The notes under the pieces are model-generated. The model ran no database searches. It was not told where the DNA came from and saw only the letters and a list, made by a program, of their open reading frames with translations. Made by a program: the position numbers and the translations under genes. Positions 17,973 through 26,199 of a stretch of DNA of 64,000 nt are shown in pieces. How positions within the stretch are numbered: the stretch's first letter is position 1; each line of letters starts with the position of its first letter. Origin of the DNA: Gimesia sp. (GTDB taxonomy: Bacteria > Planctomycetota > Planctomycetia > Planctomycetales > Planctomycetaceae); NCBI RefSeq assembly GCF_040219335.1, contig NZ_JAVJSQ010000005.1, positions 1-64,000 on the forward strand, read 5' to 3'.

Positions 17973-19621
17973 GTGCCCGCAACGCGAAACGAATCTGGAA
18001 CAGTTGCCTGCTGCTGGCGATGACTTCAGTACCGCTGACGGTGGAAGCCGCCGACAAGCAGCCGGAAAAACCCGTTGCAGACACAGCGCCAGTCATGGCT
18101 GTCAAACCGATTCCAGAGCAGGGACCGACCCCATTACCTGAGGCGCTGAAATTCGCCAGACTCGATGCCCGTAAGTCCGCGGCGCAGACCGCAGCGCAGT
18201 TTCAGGTGGTTAAAGCGGTCTCAGATAAATATGGGGTCGCTGATCGAGAGATTCAGCAACTGCAGGAGCAGATCAAAACAACGGCAGCCCAGATCAAGGT
18301 GGATCAGGCAGTATTGACGCAGGTGAAACAGGCGGAAGCGAAGCAGCAACAGCTGAGAAGTGCTGATCCCCTCGTCGCTCCCAAGCCACTGCCCGACAGT
18401 GCAGCGCTGGCCCGCCAGATAGCAGCCCGGGAAGCGCAGATCAAAACCTGGGATGCGTCTGTGAAAGAAAAACAGAAGCAACTGGGGGAGCTTAAGAAAG
18501 AAGTTGCAGAAGCCAAGAAGCAGCACAGTCTTCTCCAGGCGAAAGAAAAAGAATTCCAGGAGATCGTGAAACTGTATACAGGCAAGCAGCCGGCTGCTGA
18601 TCCGAGTCTGTTTCGCGAGATGGCCGCTTACCAGAATTCACGCCCCCTTTACTCGTGCAAGATTGATGCGAGTGGAAACTACATTTTGGCGGGGGCACAG
18701 GGATCGGCTTTTCATCGCTGGGATCTGGTTAGTGCAGAAAATACGGAGCTGCTCGGTCATAACAGCTGGGTGAGGCGGTTTGACGTGGATCGTTCCAGTC
18801 CCCTGCTAATCACGGGCGCCTACGAAGGCAAAGTCGCCTGGTGGAACCTGGAATCCAAGTCACCCAAACCTCAGCACCTGGTGGATGCTCACAAGGGATT
18901 TGTCCGGGGCGTTTCCGTCAGTCCAGACGGAAAGCTGGTGGCGACGGCGGGCAATGATCGTCTGGTGAAGATCTGGTCGGTCGACACAGCGAAGCTGATC
19001 CGCACGCTGGAGGGCCACGAACACCAGGTCTACAACGTCAAATTTCATCCTGGTGGTCGCTACCTGATTTCGGGAGACCTGCGCGGGAATGTGAAACAGT
19101 GGGATGTGGAAAGTGGCAAGTTGGTCCGGGACTTCGACGGAAGTGCGATCTACAAATACGACACTACTTTTCATGGTCATATCGGCGGCGTACGCGGGAT
19201 GGATATCAGCCACGATGGAAAGTATTTTGCCATCAGCGGGATCGGCGAAGTTTCCAATGCGTTCGCAGGCATTGGTGTGCCCACCGTGATTCTGTTTGAC
19301 TGGGAGACCGGCAAGCGGTTAGCGGTGATGACTCCCAGTGATAACTTCAAAGGAACCTGTTGGGGCGTGCGATTTCATCCGGAAAACGATTTCATCGCAG
19401 CGGCCGGGGGGAATTCTTCCGGGATGATCTGGTTCTGGAAACTGGGAGAGGAGAAGCCGTTCGTTTCGCAGAAGGTCAAGAGTGTGCCTTACGATCTGGA
19501 CTTTCATCCGGATGGTCTGCGGATGTGCGTGGCCTGTTACGACAAGACGGCACGGCTGTATAACCTGGGGCCGAAAACCCCCGAGGAACTGGCCAGCGAG
19601 CAGAAGAAAAAGAAGAAGTAG
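17969..19621 (+). CDS. WD40 repeat protein with coiled-coil N-terminus, secreted
   Basis: A 550-residue protein that starts at GTG 17969 inside the stop of the DUF1501 gene. A signal peptide (about 1-27) is followed by a Gln/Lys/Ala-rich coiled coil (about 65-195, with repeated EIQQLQEQIK and KQKQLGELKKEV stretches). A WD40 propeller follows (about 215-535): repeats end in TGAYEGKVAWWNLES, TAGNDRLVKIWSVD, SGDLRGNVKQWDVES, then two longer, less regular blades. It is probably a periplasmic scaffold that works with the DUF1501 and DUF1549/1553 proteins, an arrangement repeated across planctomycetes. The C-terminus is a short Lys-rich run (KKKKK), rare for an exported protein. Confidence 0.88.
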   Translation: MSARNAKRIWNSCLLLAMTSVPLTVEAADKQPEKPVADTAPVMAVKPIPEQGPTPLPEALKFARLDARKSAAQTAAQFQVVKAVSDKYGVADREIQQLQEQIKTTAAQIKVDQAVLTQVKQAEAKQQQLRSADPLVAPKPLPDSAALARQIAAREAQIKTWDASVKEKQKQLGELKKEVAEAKKQHSLLQAKEKEFQEIVKLYTGKQPAADPSLFREMAAYQNSRPLYSCKIDASGNYILAGAQGSAFHRWDLVSAENTELLGHNSWVRRFDVDRSSPLLITGAYEGKVAWWNLESKSPKPQHLVDAHKGFVRGVSVSPDGKLVATAGNDRLVKIWSVDTAKLIRTLEGHEHQVYNVKFHPGGRYLISGDLRGNVKQWDVESGKLVRDFDGSAIYKYDTTFHGHIGGVRGMDISHDGKYFAISGIGEVSNAFAGIGVPTVILFDWETGKRLAVMTPSDNFKGTCWGVRFHPENDFIAAAGGNSSGMIWFWKLGEEKPFVSQKVKSVPYDLDFHPDGLRMCVACYDKTARLYNLGPKTPEELASEQKKKKK

Positions 19622-19623
19622 CC

Positions 19624-20094
19624 CTACGCTTCCGGTGGAGGAGAGCGACGGACGGCTGCCTGTTCTGACAGCTGTTTCAGTAATTTCATCTGGTTTTTCA
19701 GGATCCGATTTGTCAGACCTTTGAAGAGTACACCGATGATGCGATAGAACAGCGAAGCGAAGACCAGCTCGCAGGTGTAATCCAGATCGGTTTTGCGTCC
19801 CCGGTCAGTCAGCTCATAGGTGACGTCGACGCGAAAGGCATTGCTCTGCAGCTGCACGCCGATCAGTGTGGGAGGATCGTATTCAGTGACGATGCCCGCA
19901 TACTGCTGTGAGTGCCCGCCTTCCCGAATGGTTTGCACAAAGATCGTGCCCACGGGGGCATCGTCATTTTTGCCTTCGGGATACTCGGTCGACTCGAGCC
20001 CTTCCATCCAGAGTTTCATCTTTTCATCGTCATTCAGAAAGTCGAAGACGATTTCGATGGGAGCGAGGATTTCCTCATGGTAGGTGATCTCCAA
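19624..20094 (-). CDS. SRPBCC-fold (START/PYR-like) protein
   Basis: A 156-residue protein. Its N-terminus (ITYHEEILAPIEIVFDFLND) and WMEGLESTEYPEGK pattern fit the polyketide-cyclase/SRPBCC superfamily, which forms a deep lipid- or ligand-binding pocket. YELTDRGRKTDLDYTCELVF is the long strand region and the C-terminal helix (FKGLTNRILKNQMKLLKQLS) closes the cavity. The ligand is not known. The stop is 2 bases from the stop of the convergent WD40 gene, so the 3' ends nearly touch. ATG 20094 has AAGGAGTGA a few bases upstream on the minus strand. The terminator of the LRR gene lies just upstream, so it is transcribed separately. Confidence 0.8.
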   Translation of the reverse strand: MEITYHEEILAPIEIVFDFLNDDEKMKLWMEGLESTEYPEGKNDDAPVGTIFVQTIREGGHSQQYAGIVTEYDPPTLIGVQLQSNAFRVDVTYELTDRGRKTDLDYTCELVFASLFYRIIGVLFKGLTNRILKNQMKLLKQLSEQAAVRRSPPPEA

Positions 20095-20108
20095 AGAAAC
20101 TCACTCCT

Positions 20109-20141
20109 TAAAAAACGCAGGGCTGAAGACAGCCCTGCGTA
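20109..20141 (-). terminator. Rho-independent terminator of the LRR gene
   Basis: An 11-bp perfect stem, ACGCAGGGCTG (20115-20125) with CAGCCCTGCGT (20130-20140) as seen on the plus strand. On the minus strand it is followed by six T. It lies 27 bases past the LRR gene stop. Confidence 0.9.
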
Positions 20142-20167
20142 AGGTGATACCTGGTTGTAAGACGCGT

Positions 20168-20932
20168 TTATTTCTTCTTCTCGTCTTTTTTCGCAGCTTC
20201 TTTCTTCTCTGCGGGCTTTTTCTCGTCTGCTTTCTTTTCAGCCGGTTTCTTGTCTTCTTTTTTCGCGGCTTTCTTTTCTGCAGGCTTCGCTTCTTTTTTG
20301 GGTTCCGGTTTCTTGGGTTCCGGTTTTTTCTCAGCAGGTTTGGGAACTTCCGGCTTTTCGGCGGCTACTGGTTTTGGTGGTTCAGGAATGCCGATGACTT
20401 CCAGACCGGTGATCTGCTCCTGCAGCGCCAGTCCAGCGGGGCGGGTGACTTTGGTCTGCCAGACGTAGAGGCGTTTCAGTTTTTTCAGAGGACTGAGCTG
20501 AGAGATTCCAGCGTCAGTGACCGCGGTGCCATACAGGTTCAGGTATTCGAGATTGGGAAGTGCCTGCAGGTGTTTCAGCCCGGCATCGTCGACCTTGGTT
20601 TTTTCCAGGTGGAGGTGGGTCAGGTCTTTGAGGTTCTTCAGGTGTGCGAGCCCGGCAGAGGTGACTTCGGTGCCCCGCAGGTTCAGGGAAGAGACTTTGG
20701 TGAGTCCTGCCAGCGTTTTGAGCGTGTCGTCGGTGACTTTCTGATCTGACAGGTGAAAGGCAACTTCGAGGCGGTCATCGTTTTGAGCCAGTTCCAGTAC
20801 TGAGCCGCCGGCGGCACGCACTTTGGATTTTGCCTGCTCGATGGCAGGGTCTTTTTTCTGGTCTGCGGCGGAGAGGGCCGGAATCTGGGTGAGGGAAAGA
20901 GCAGTCAGCAGCGCGACAGAAAAAAATCTCAT
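20168..20932 (-). CDS. Exported leucine-rich repeat protein with Lys/Pro/Glu tail
   Basis: A 254-residue protein. A Sec signal peptide (about 1-22, ending ALSA-A) is followed by a short linker and five or so ~24-residue LRRs of the planctomycete type, with the pattern LxxLxxLxLxxTxVTDAGLxxL (for example HLHLEKTKVDDAGLKHL and YLNLYGTAVTDAGISQL, about 80-170). From about residue 180 to the end, the sequence is a run of Lys, Pro, Glu and Ala in AEKKPEPKKPEPKKEAKPAE-type repeats, ending in KKDEKKK. This tail looks disordered and could bind acidic cell-surface polymers. It is monocistronic with its own terminator; the binding partner is unknown. Confidence 0.82.
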   Translation of the reverse strand: MRFFSVALLTALSLTQIPALSAADQKKDPAIEQAKSKVRAAGGSVLELAQNDDRLEVAFHLSDQKVTDDTLKTLAGLTKVSSLNLRGTEVTSAGLAHLKNLKDLTHLHLEKTKVDDAGLKHLQALPNLEYLNLYGTAVTDAGISQLSPLKKLKRLYVWQTKVTRPAGLALQEQITGLEVIGIPEPPKPVAAEKPEVPKPAEKKPEPKKPEPKKEAKPAEKKAAKKEDKKPAEKKADEKKPAEKKEAAKKDEKKK

Positions 20933-21292
20933 CTTACCTATCCTTACTTTTGGGGTTGGTCTTCGGATTGGGTGTCACAGGTGAAAACACGTTCTGCAGA
21001 TTCGCGTTTCCGCTGGAAATCCAAGGCGGGGAACGTGCATTAAATCAATACGTGCATTGAAGATAGATGACAGTTTATCACTTCAGTTGATTTTGATCTA
21101 TCTTATCAGGAAACGGTCGGTTTCGAAAAGACTCAACTTCCAAAATGTCGATTTCCGGCTGGAAAATCAGTTTGCCGTGGATTTCCCGTCGGTGGGGTAG
21201 AAATGGTCTCGATCCAAATCGGAAAATTGATTAACCTTCCGCCCTCAGTTTTGCTGCCTCTTGTCAACTAAAGTCTGAATTGGAAACAGTTA
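20933..21292. other. Divergent intergenic region with a 9-bp direct repeat
   Basis: This 360-bp region holds the promoters of the LRR gene (minus) and the mla operon (plus). A direct repeat ACGTGCATT occurs at 21033-21041 and 21050-21058, 17 bp apart start to start, which could be a regulator binding site. Nothing else was recognised. Confidence 0.35.
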
Positions 21293-22135
21293 ATGTCATC
21301 GGCTTCACCTTCGGTCCCGCGAGACACCATTATTCATGGCCTGGGACGCGGAGTGATCAATCTTGTCTGTCTGCTGGGCGACCTGTTCCTGTTTGCCTGG
21401 GAAATGCTGGGCTGGATCATCACCCGGCTGCCTCCCCGGAGTAATCTCTGGTCGTGCATGTATCACATCGGGATTCAGAGTATCCCCGTGATTCTGATTA
21501 CGGGCGGCTTTATCGGTATGGTGCTCGCGGTGCAGTCTTACGATCAGTTCAAGCTGATGCATCTGGAGAACCAGATTGGTGCCGTGATTGCGATTTCGCT
21601 GGTCGAAGAACTCGGTCCCGTGCTGGCAGCCATCATGCTGGCGGGACGCGTCGGAACTTCCATGTCTGCGGAACTGGGAACGATGCGGGTGACCGAACAG
21701 ATCGACGCCTTACGTGCACTCGGTGCAGACCCGATTCACTACCTGGTGGTACCCCGGTTCCTGGCCTGCTGCCTGCTGATTCCACTGTTGACTATCATCG
21801 CGGATGCGATCGGCATTCTGGGGGGCTGGTTTTTCAGTACCCAGATCCTGGGAGTCGATTCTTTTTACTACTGGTATTATTCGAAAAATTTTGTGTTCGC
21901 TTATGATGTCATGGGCGGAATTTTCAAGAGCTTCTTTTTTGGTGCTGCTATTTCTTTGATCTCCTGTCACCGGGGCTTCCATTGCGGGGCTGGTGCGGAA
22001 GGGGTTGGTAAAGCGGCAACCGAAGCGTTTGTGTATTCCTTTATTGTGATCATGATTCTCGACTTCATGCTGGGGGTTTCGATTGTCAACTTCTACCACT
22101 TCATGCAGACCGTGTATCCGGGTGTGCTCAGGTAG
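21293..22135 (+). CDS. mlaE: MlaE-family ABC transporter permease
   Basis: A 280-residue permease with five to six hydrophobic segments. The family pattern is clear: GFIGMVLAVQSYDQF (first helices), then the cytoplasmic loop EELGPVLAAIMLAGRVGTSMSAELGTMRVTEQIDALRALG, which contacts the ATPase and carries the conserved Glu/Gly motif of MlaE/TGD1 permeases. It forms the membrane core of an ABC complex that moves phospholipids between the inner membrane and an outer membrane. It is the first gene of mlaE-mlaF-mlaD; mlaF starts 38 bases after its stop. No mlaB (STAS) or mlaC (periplasmic carrier) gene is nearby. Confidence 0.92.
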   Translation: MSSASPSVPRDTIIHGLGRGVINLVCLLGDLFLFAWEMLGWIITRLPPRSNLWSCMYHIGIQSIPVILITGGFIGMVLAVQSYDQFKLMHLENQIGAVIAISLVEELGPVLAAIMLAGRVGTSMSAELGTMRVTEQIDALRALGADPIHYLVVPRFLACCLLIPLLTIIADAIGILGGWFFSTQILGVDSFYYWYYSKNFVFAYDVMGGIFKSFFFGAAISLISCHRGFHCGAGAEGVGKAATEAFVYSFIVIMILDFMLGVSIVNFYHFMQTVYPGVLR

Positions 22136-22173
22136 CCTGAAACGCGTGAACGGGAATCAGAGTACGTTTAGTT

Positions 22174-22989
22174 ATGAATGAACGGAAATCAGATCCGGAT
22201 TATGTTGTCGAACTGCGGAACGTCTCGCGGCGTTTCGGGGTGCATGACGTGTTACGCGATATTACGTTCGGTGTCCGACGCGGTGAGACGCTGGTCGTGA
22301 TCGGCGAGAGTGGTTGCGGCAAAAGTGTGACCATGAAAATGATCATGAGCCTGCTGGAGCCCTCAACCGGTGACGTGCTCTGGCACGGGCGTTCGATCAA
22401 AGATCGCAGCACGCGGGAACTGCACCGCGACCGACTGCGGATCGGCTACCTCTTTCAGGGGGCAGCTTTGTTCGACAGTCTTTCGGTCTATGAAAATGTG
22501 GCGTTCGGGCTGAAGCAGAATACCAAGCTGAAGAAAGCGGAAATCGACCAGATTGTCGTCGAGCGGCTGCGAGAAGTCGGCCTGTCGGAAACCATCTGTC
22601 AGAAGAAGCCGGCCCAGTTATCCGGCGGGATGAAAAAGCGGGTCGGGCTGGCGCGGGCGCTGGCCATGACTCCGGAAGTCATGCTGTATGATGAGCCCAC
22701 GACTGGACTGGATCCGGTCATGACTGACGTGATTAACGAGTTGATTCTGCAGACACGAGCCCGTCGGCCAGTAACGAGTATTGTGGTCACGCACGATATG
22801 AGCACGGTCAGAAAGGTCGCGGATCGGATCATCATGCTGTATCCACTGTCTCGACTGCAGCCCGATGAACCACAGATTGTATTCGAAGGGACCGCGGAGG
22901 AAGCCTTTCAGTCCTCCAACCCCCGCGTGCATCAGTTCGTCCACGGCGAAGCCGGGGATCGACTGCGGGAGATGGCAGAAGCGGGTTAA
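22174..22989 (+). CDS. mlaF: MlaF-family ABC transporter ATPase
   Basis: A 271-residue ATPase. The Walker A motif is GESGCGKS (about 44-51), the signature is LSGGMKKR (a variant typical of the MlaF/TGD3 subfamily), and Walker B is [12 protein letters not shown] (about 168-179). The switch His is in [16 protein letters not shown]. It energises lipid transport by the MlaE permease and acts on the cytoplasmic side. Gap to mlaE is 38 bases and to mlaD 80 bases; all three read in the same direction and appear to form one transcript. Confidence 0.93.
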   Translation: MNERKSDPDYVVELRNVSRRFGVHDVLRDITFGVRRGETLVVIGESGCGKSVTMKMIMSLLEPSTGDVLWHGRSIKDRSTRELHRDRLRIGYLFQGAALFDSLSVYENVAFGLKQNTKLKKAEIDQIVVERLREVGLSETICQKKPAQLSGGMKKRVGLARALAMTPEVMLYDEPTTGLDPVMTDVINELILQTRARRPVTSIVVTHDMSTVRKVADRIIMLYPLSRLQPDEPQIVFEGTAEEAFQSSNPRVHQFVHGEAGDRLREMAEAG

Positions 22990-23069
22990 CACAGGTCAGC
23001 AGAACGTACAAAACAGGTTTTCATGAGTTACGAGTATGATCTCAGGGACGAGATCGGATTGAGGTTAAT

Positions 23070-24221
23070 ATGACGGATCGCCAGATACAATTTCGAGTAG
23101 GACTGTTCGTGATTTCTGCACTGCTGACTGGTGCGGGGATGATCTTTCAGTTCGGCCAGCTGGAAAACCTCTGGAAGAAGAAATATACCGTTGCGATGCG
23201 GTTCGAGTCGATTTCCGGCGTGCATCGTGGAACGCCCGTCGTGCGGCACGGCATCCGCATTGGTGAAGTCGATAAGATCATTACCAGCGACAGCAAGCCG
23301 GGTGTGGTGCTGCTGGTTAAGATCGATGAAACACAGCATCTGCGGAAAGATGCCAGCCCGCAGATTGTGACGAGCATCATGGGGGATTCGAAGATCGTGA
23401 TCTCGCCGGGTGTCGATAAGAAGTTTCTGGAGCCAGGCGAGCGGCTGATTGGCCAGGCTTCGACGGATCCGATGGAAGTTGTCTATCGTATGGAACAGCA
23501 GGTGAGCAAGACGTTGTCTGCCTTCACCGAGACCAGCCAGGAATGGGGTAAGCTGGCGGGGAATATGAACCGACTGCTGGAGACCAAAGAAGGCAATATT
23601 GATGTCGTGGTCGAACGGGCGGCGACATCGCTGGAGGAATTCTCACAGGCGATGCGGCAGATGAACGCGATGATGAAGAATGTGAATATGCTCGTCGCCG
23701 ATCCTCAGCAGCAGGAGAATCTGAAACGTTCGCTGGCTGCGATGCCGGCGATGATCGAGAGTACTCAGCGGACGATCTCGTCCGTGGAAGTCGCGGTCCA
23801 GAAAGCAGGACAGAACCTGGATAACCTGTCGCGGGTCACCGATCCGCTGGCGAAGCACAGCCAGTCGATGGTGGTTAAGCTTGACCGGAGCCTGTCGCGT
23901 CTGGATGCCATGATGGCCGAGCTGAATTCATTCACGCGGGCTCTGAACCAGGGAGACGGATCGCTCAAGAAATTTATCTCCGATCCGGACCTGTATCGGA
24001 ATATGAACCGGTCGGCCAGTTCGCTGACGGTCCTGTTGAACAACCTCGAACCGATCGCGCGGGACATCCGCATCTTCAGCGACCGGATTGCCCGCCACCC
24101 GGAAATTCTGGGAGTGAGCGGGGCGATGAAGGGGAGTTCAGGCATCAAGGAGTCCGGCGAACAACAACCCTCGCGGGTCAGGCAGTCGGGGTATTCGTTC
24201 CCTGCTACGAAACAGCCCTGA
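23070..24221 (+). CDS. mlaD: MlaD-type MCE-domain lipid-binding protein
   Basis: A 383-residue protein. An N-terminal membrane anchor (about 8-27) leads into one MCE domain (about 36-115): YTVAMRFESISGVHRGTPV, then GIRIGEVDKI and the conserved G-S-like DSKPGVVLLVKID. From about 140 to 340 there is a long alpha-helical, probably coiled, region (KTLSAFTETSQEWGKLAGNM and further heptads), a feature of larger MCE proteins that form rings or tunnels bridging the periplasm. The last 30 residues are polar. With MlaE and MlaF it forms the Mla-like exporter or importer. The protein is about twice the length of E. coli MlaD, so a longer bridge is likely. Confidence 0.88.
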   Translation: MTDRQIQFRVGLFVISALLTGAGMIFQFGQLENLWKKKYTVAMRFESISGVHRGTPVVRHGIRIGEVDKIITSDSKPGVVLLVKIDETQHLRKDASPQIVTSIMGDSKIVISPGVDKKFLEPGERLIGQASTDPMEVVYRMEQQVSKTLSAFTETSQEWGKLAGNMNRLLETKEGNIDVVVERAATSLEEFSQAMRQMNAMMKNVNMLVADPQQQENLKRSLAAMPAMIESTQRTISSVEVAVQKAGQNLDNLSRVTDPLAKHSQSMVVKLDRSLSRLDAMMAELNSFTRALNQGDGSLKKFISDPDLYRNMNRSASSLTVLLNNLEPIARDIRIFSDRIARHPEILGVSGAMKGSSGIKESGEQQPSRVRQSGYSFPATKQP

Positions 24222-24285
24222 GTTGGGGGAGGACTGTCCTTTCATTCGGCAGTTTGCTCTGACAGTTTCCTGTTGTCTACGACAA

Positions 24286-24304
24286 CCCCGAATTACATTC
24301 GGGG
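24286..24304 (+). terminator. Possible terminator hairpin of the mla operon
   Basis: A perfect 8-bp stem, CCCCGAAT (24286-24293) with ATTCGGGG (24297-24304), has a 3-nt loop and lies 65 bases after mlaD. No T run follows, so intrinsic termination is uncertain. Confidence 0.5.
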
Positions 24305-24462
24305 CCATCCATCCTGCTGGATCATCGGGACCTGATATCCCTTCCCGAGGACTTTCCGGTGGTCTCGCATCAGCGGTTTGACCATGTTTTGGCCCGGGAA
24401 TCTGAGCTTGACTGGTCAAAGAGTCAGCGATGACAACTCATGAGAAGTTACGATTTAGATAA

Positions 24463-24503
24463 CTTAATGTGTTGTTCATCAAAACTTAATAATTCGCGTT
24501 AAA
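24463..24503 (+). promoter_or_regulatory. Candidate Pho-box-like direct repeats upstream of the PhoX-like gene
   Basis: Eight-base units at an 11-base period, CTTAATGT (24463), GTTCATCA (24474), CTTAATAA (24485) and GCGTTAAA (24496), lie 129 to 89 bases before the TTG start. Units one and three share CTTAAT. The spacing resembles Pho boxes for PhoB-type regulators. That a phosphatase gene is downstream makes it plausible; binding is untested. Confidence 0.3.
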
Positions 24504-24591
24504 ATCTGATGAATTCATCCGGTGGTCGAAGTGGATCGACATTTTCAGCCGGATATTCATCGTTGTCCCGTGAATTATTTTCGAGGCAAAA

Positions 24592-25962
24592 TTGTCGCAA
24601 TCCTGCTCACGCCGCCGCTTCTTACAGGCAGCTATTACCGCTCCCGCAGCGGGAACTGTCTTCTCCCGTTTTCTCTCTACCGCTTCTGCCAAGGGGATTG
24701 TTAAGGATCACGCCGATCTCAAACCGGTGGCGGATGAGACTACCGGTCTGCCCCTGTTACGGTTACAGGACGGTTTTCGTTATCGTTCATTTGGCTGGAC
24801 CGGCGACGTCATGTCGGATGGTGTGGTCACTCCGGAAGGTCACGACGGGATGGGCGTGATTGCCCAGAACGGAGATATCGTCACCATCTGCCGGAATCAC
24901 GAAATTAAGGGGTCGCGCACATTTGGTCCTCCCGAGCTGACCTTTGACCCCAAAGCCGGTGGTGGCTGTGCGAATCTGCAGTTCAACGTCAAGACCGGTG
25001 AATGGCTGAAGAGCTGGACGAGCCTGGCGGGAACCGTACAGAACTGTGCCGGTGGTCCGACACCATGGGGCAGCTGGCTGTCATGTGAAGAGACCGTGAT
25101 CGGTCCTCACGAAAGTTTTCGTGATGTGCAGTACGAACACGAGAAACATCACGGCTGGGTATTTGAAGTTCCCGCGGAAGGAACAGCATCGCTGGAGCCT
25201 TTGCAGGCCCTGGGGCGGTTTGTGCATGAAGCACTGGCCATCGATCCCAAAAACGGAATCATCTATGAGACAGAAGACCGCGATACAGCGGGCTTCTATC
25301 GTTTCCTGCCCAACGAACAGGAAGTCCTCTCCAAAGGGGGGACGCTGCAGATGCTGAAAATCAAGGGGCAGGATGATCTCCGCACCGGGGCACAGCGGGG
25401 CGTCCGCTATCACGCTGAGTGGGTCGACATTGAAGATCCGATCCGCCGCAACACACCCGGAAAAAATGATGGTCTCGGCGTTTACTCACAAGGGAAAGCC
25501 CAGGGGGCGACTACCTTTGGTCGTCTGGAAGGTTGCTGGTATGGCGACGGACTGGTCTACTTCAACTGCACGAACGGAGGCGAAGCCGGGCTGGGACAGA
25601 TCTGGGCCTTCTCTCCCGAAGAGCAGACATTGGGCCTCGTGTTCCAGTCGCCGTCGCATGACATTCTGGACAGTCCCGACAACCTGACTGTCAGCCCACG
25701 CGGCGGTCTGGTGCTGTGCGAAGATGCCGACCTGAAACCGTTACGGTTGCACACTCTGAGCCGAAAGGGACTGCTGCAGACCCTGGCGATCAATAACATT
25801 CATCTGCACAAGGGTGAGCATCCCCGACTGATCGGCGATTTTACCGGCGGCGAATGGGCGGGAGCCACTTTCAGTCCCGACGGCGAATGGCTGTTCGTGA
25901 ATATTCAGGATCCGGGTGTGACCTTCGCGATCACCGGCCCCTGGCATGAACTGGGAGTCTGA
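24592..25962 (+). CDS. PhoX-like phosphatase (DUF839), Tat-exported, TTG start
   Basis: A 456-residue protein of the PhoX/DUF839 family, whose characterised members are calcium- and iron-dependent alkaline phosphatases that release phosphate from organic esters. A Tat signal is present (SRRRFLQAAITAPAAG, residues about 6-21). The strong family motif GGPTPWGSWLSCEET (about 148-162) contains a metal-binding Glu, and later parts include EALAIDPKNGIIYETEDRDT and DNLTVSPRGGLVLCEDADL. At 456 residues it is shorter than typical PhoX (about 600 or more), so it may be a DUF839 branch with a different substrate. Start TTG 24592 is supported by GAGG (24583-24586) and by the Tat signal; no in-frame ATG precedes it. 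Confidence 0.85.
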   Translation: MSQSCSRRRFLQAAITAPAAGTVFSRFLSTASAKGIVKDHADLKPVADETTGLPLLRLQDGFRYRSFGWTGDVMSDGVVTPEGHDGMGVIAQNGDIVTICRNHEIKGSRTFGPPELTFDPKAGGGCANLQFNVKTGEWLKSWTSLAGTVQNCAGGPTPWGSWLSCEETVIGPHESFRDVQYEHEKHHGWVFEVPAEGTASLEPLQALGRFVHEALAIDPKNGIIYETEDRDTAGFYRFLPNEQEVLSKGGTLQMLKIKGQDDLRTGAQRGVRYHAEWVDIEDPIRRNTPGKNDGLGVYSQGKAQGATTFGRLEGCWYGDGLVYFNCTNGGEAGLGQIWAFSPEEQTLGLVFQSPSHDILDSPDNLTVSPRGGLVLCEDADLKPLRLHTLSRKGLLQTLAINNIHLHKGEHPRLIGDFTGGEWAGATFSPDGEWLFVNIQDPGVTFAITGPWHELGV

Positions 25963-25999
25963 TACAGGCAGGCAGCTGTTAGTCCCCAAATTTGTATAT

Positions 26000-26035
26000 C
26001 CCCTTGTACCGGTCATGGCACAAGGGGATTTTTTT
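26000..26035 (+). terminator. Rho-independent terminator
   Basis: An 8-bp stem CCCCTTGT (26000-26007) with ACAAGGGG (26020-26027) is followed by ATTTTTTT. It lies 37 bases after the PhoX-like stop. Confidence 0.88.
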
Positions 26036-26199
26036 ATGCTTACCACCGGCATTTCGGGAATTGTCTCTCGGGTGACTTTGTTCTCTCTGCAGAGAGCAGT
26101 ACACTGAAGTTGCAGCCAAATCGGACAGAAAGATAGTCTAATGCGGCTCGAGCTGCGAAAACGAAATCAGACCTGGAAACCGAGCGCCCGTCCCAAGCA

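Larger units (their letters stand above)
24222..24591. other. Intergenic region mlaD to PhoX-like gene
   Basis: The 370 bp hold a hairpin after mlaD (24286-24304), a purine-rich middle, and an AT-rich stretch (24440-24500) with the direct repeats listed separately. No coding sequence is supported; open frames here are the upstream extension of the phosphatase frame and its shadows. Confidence 0.4.
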
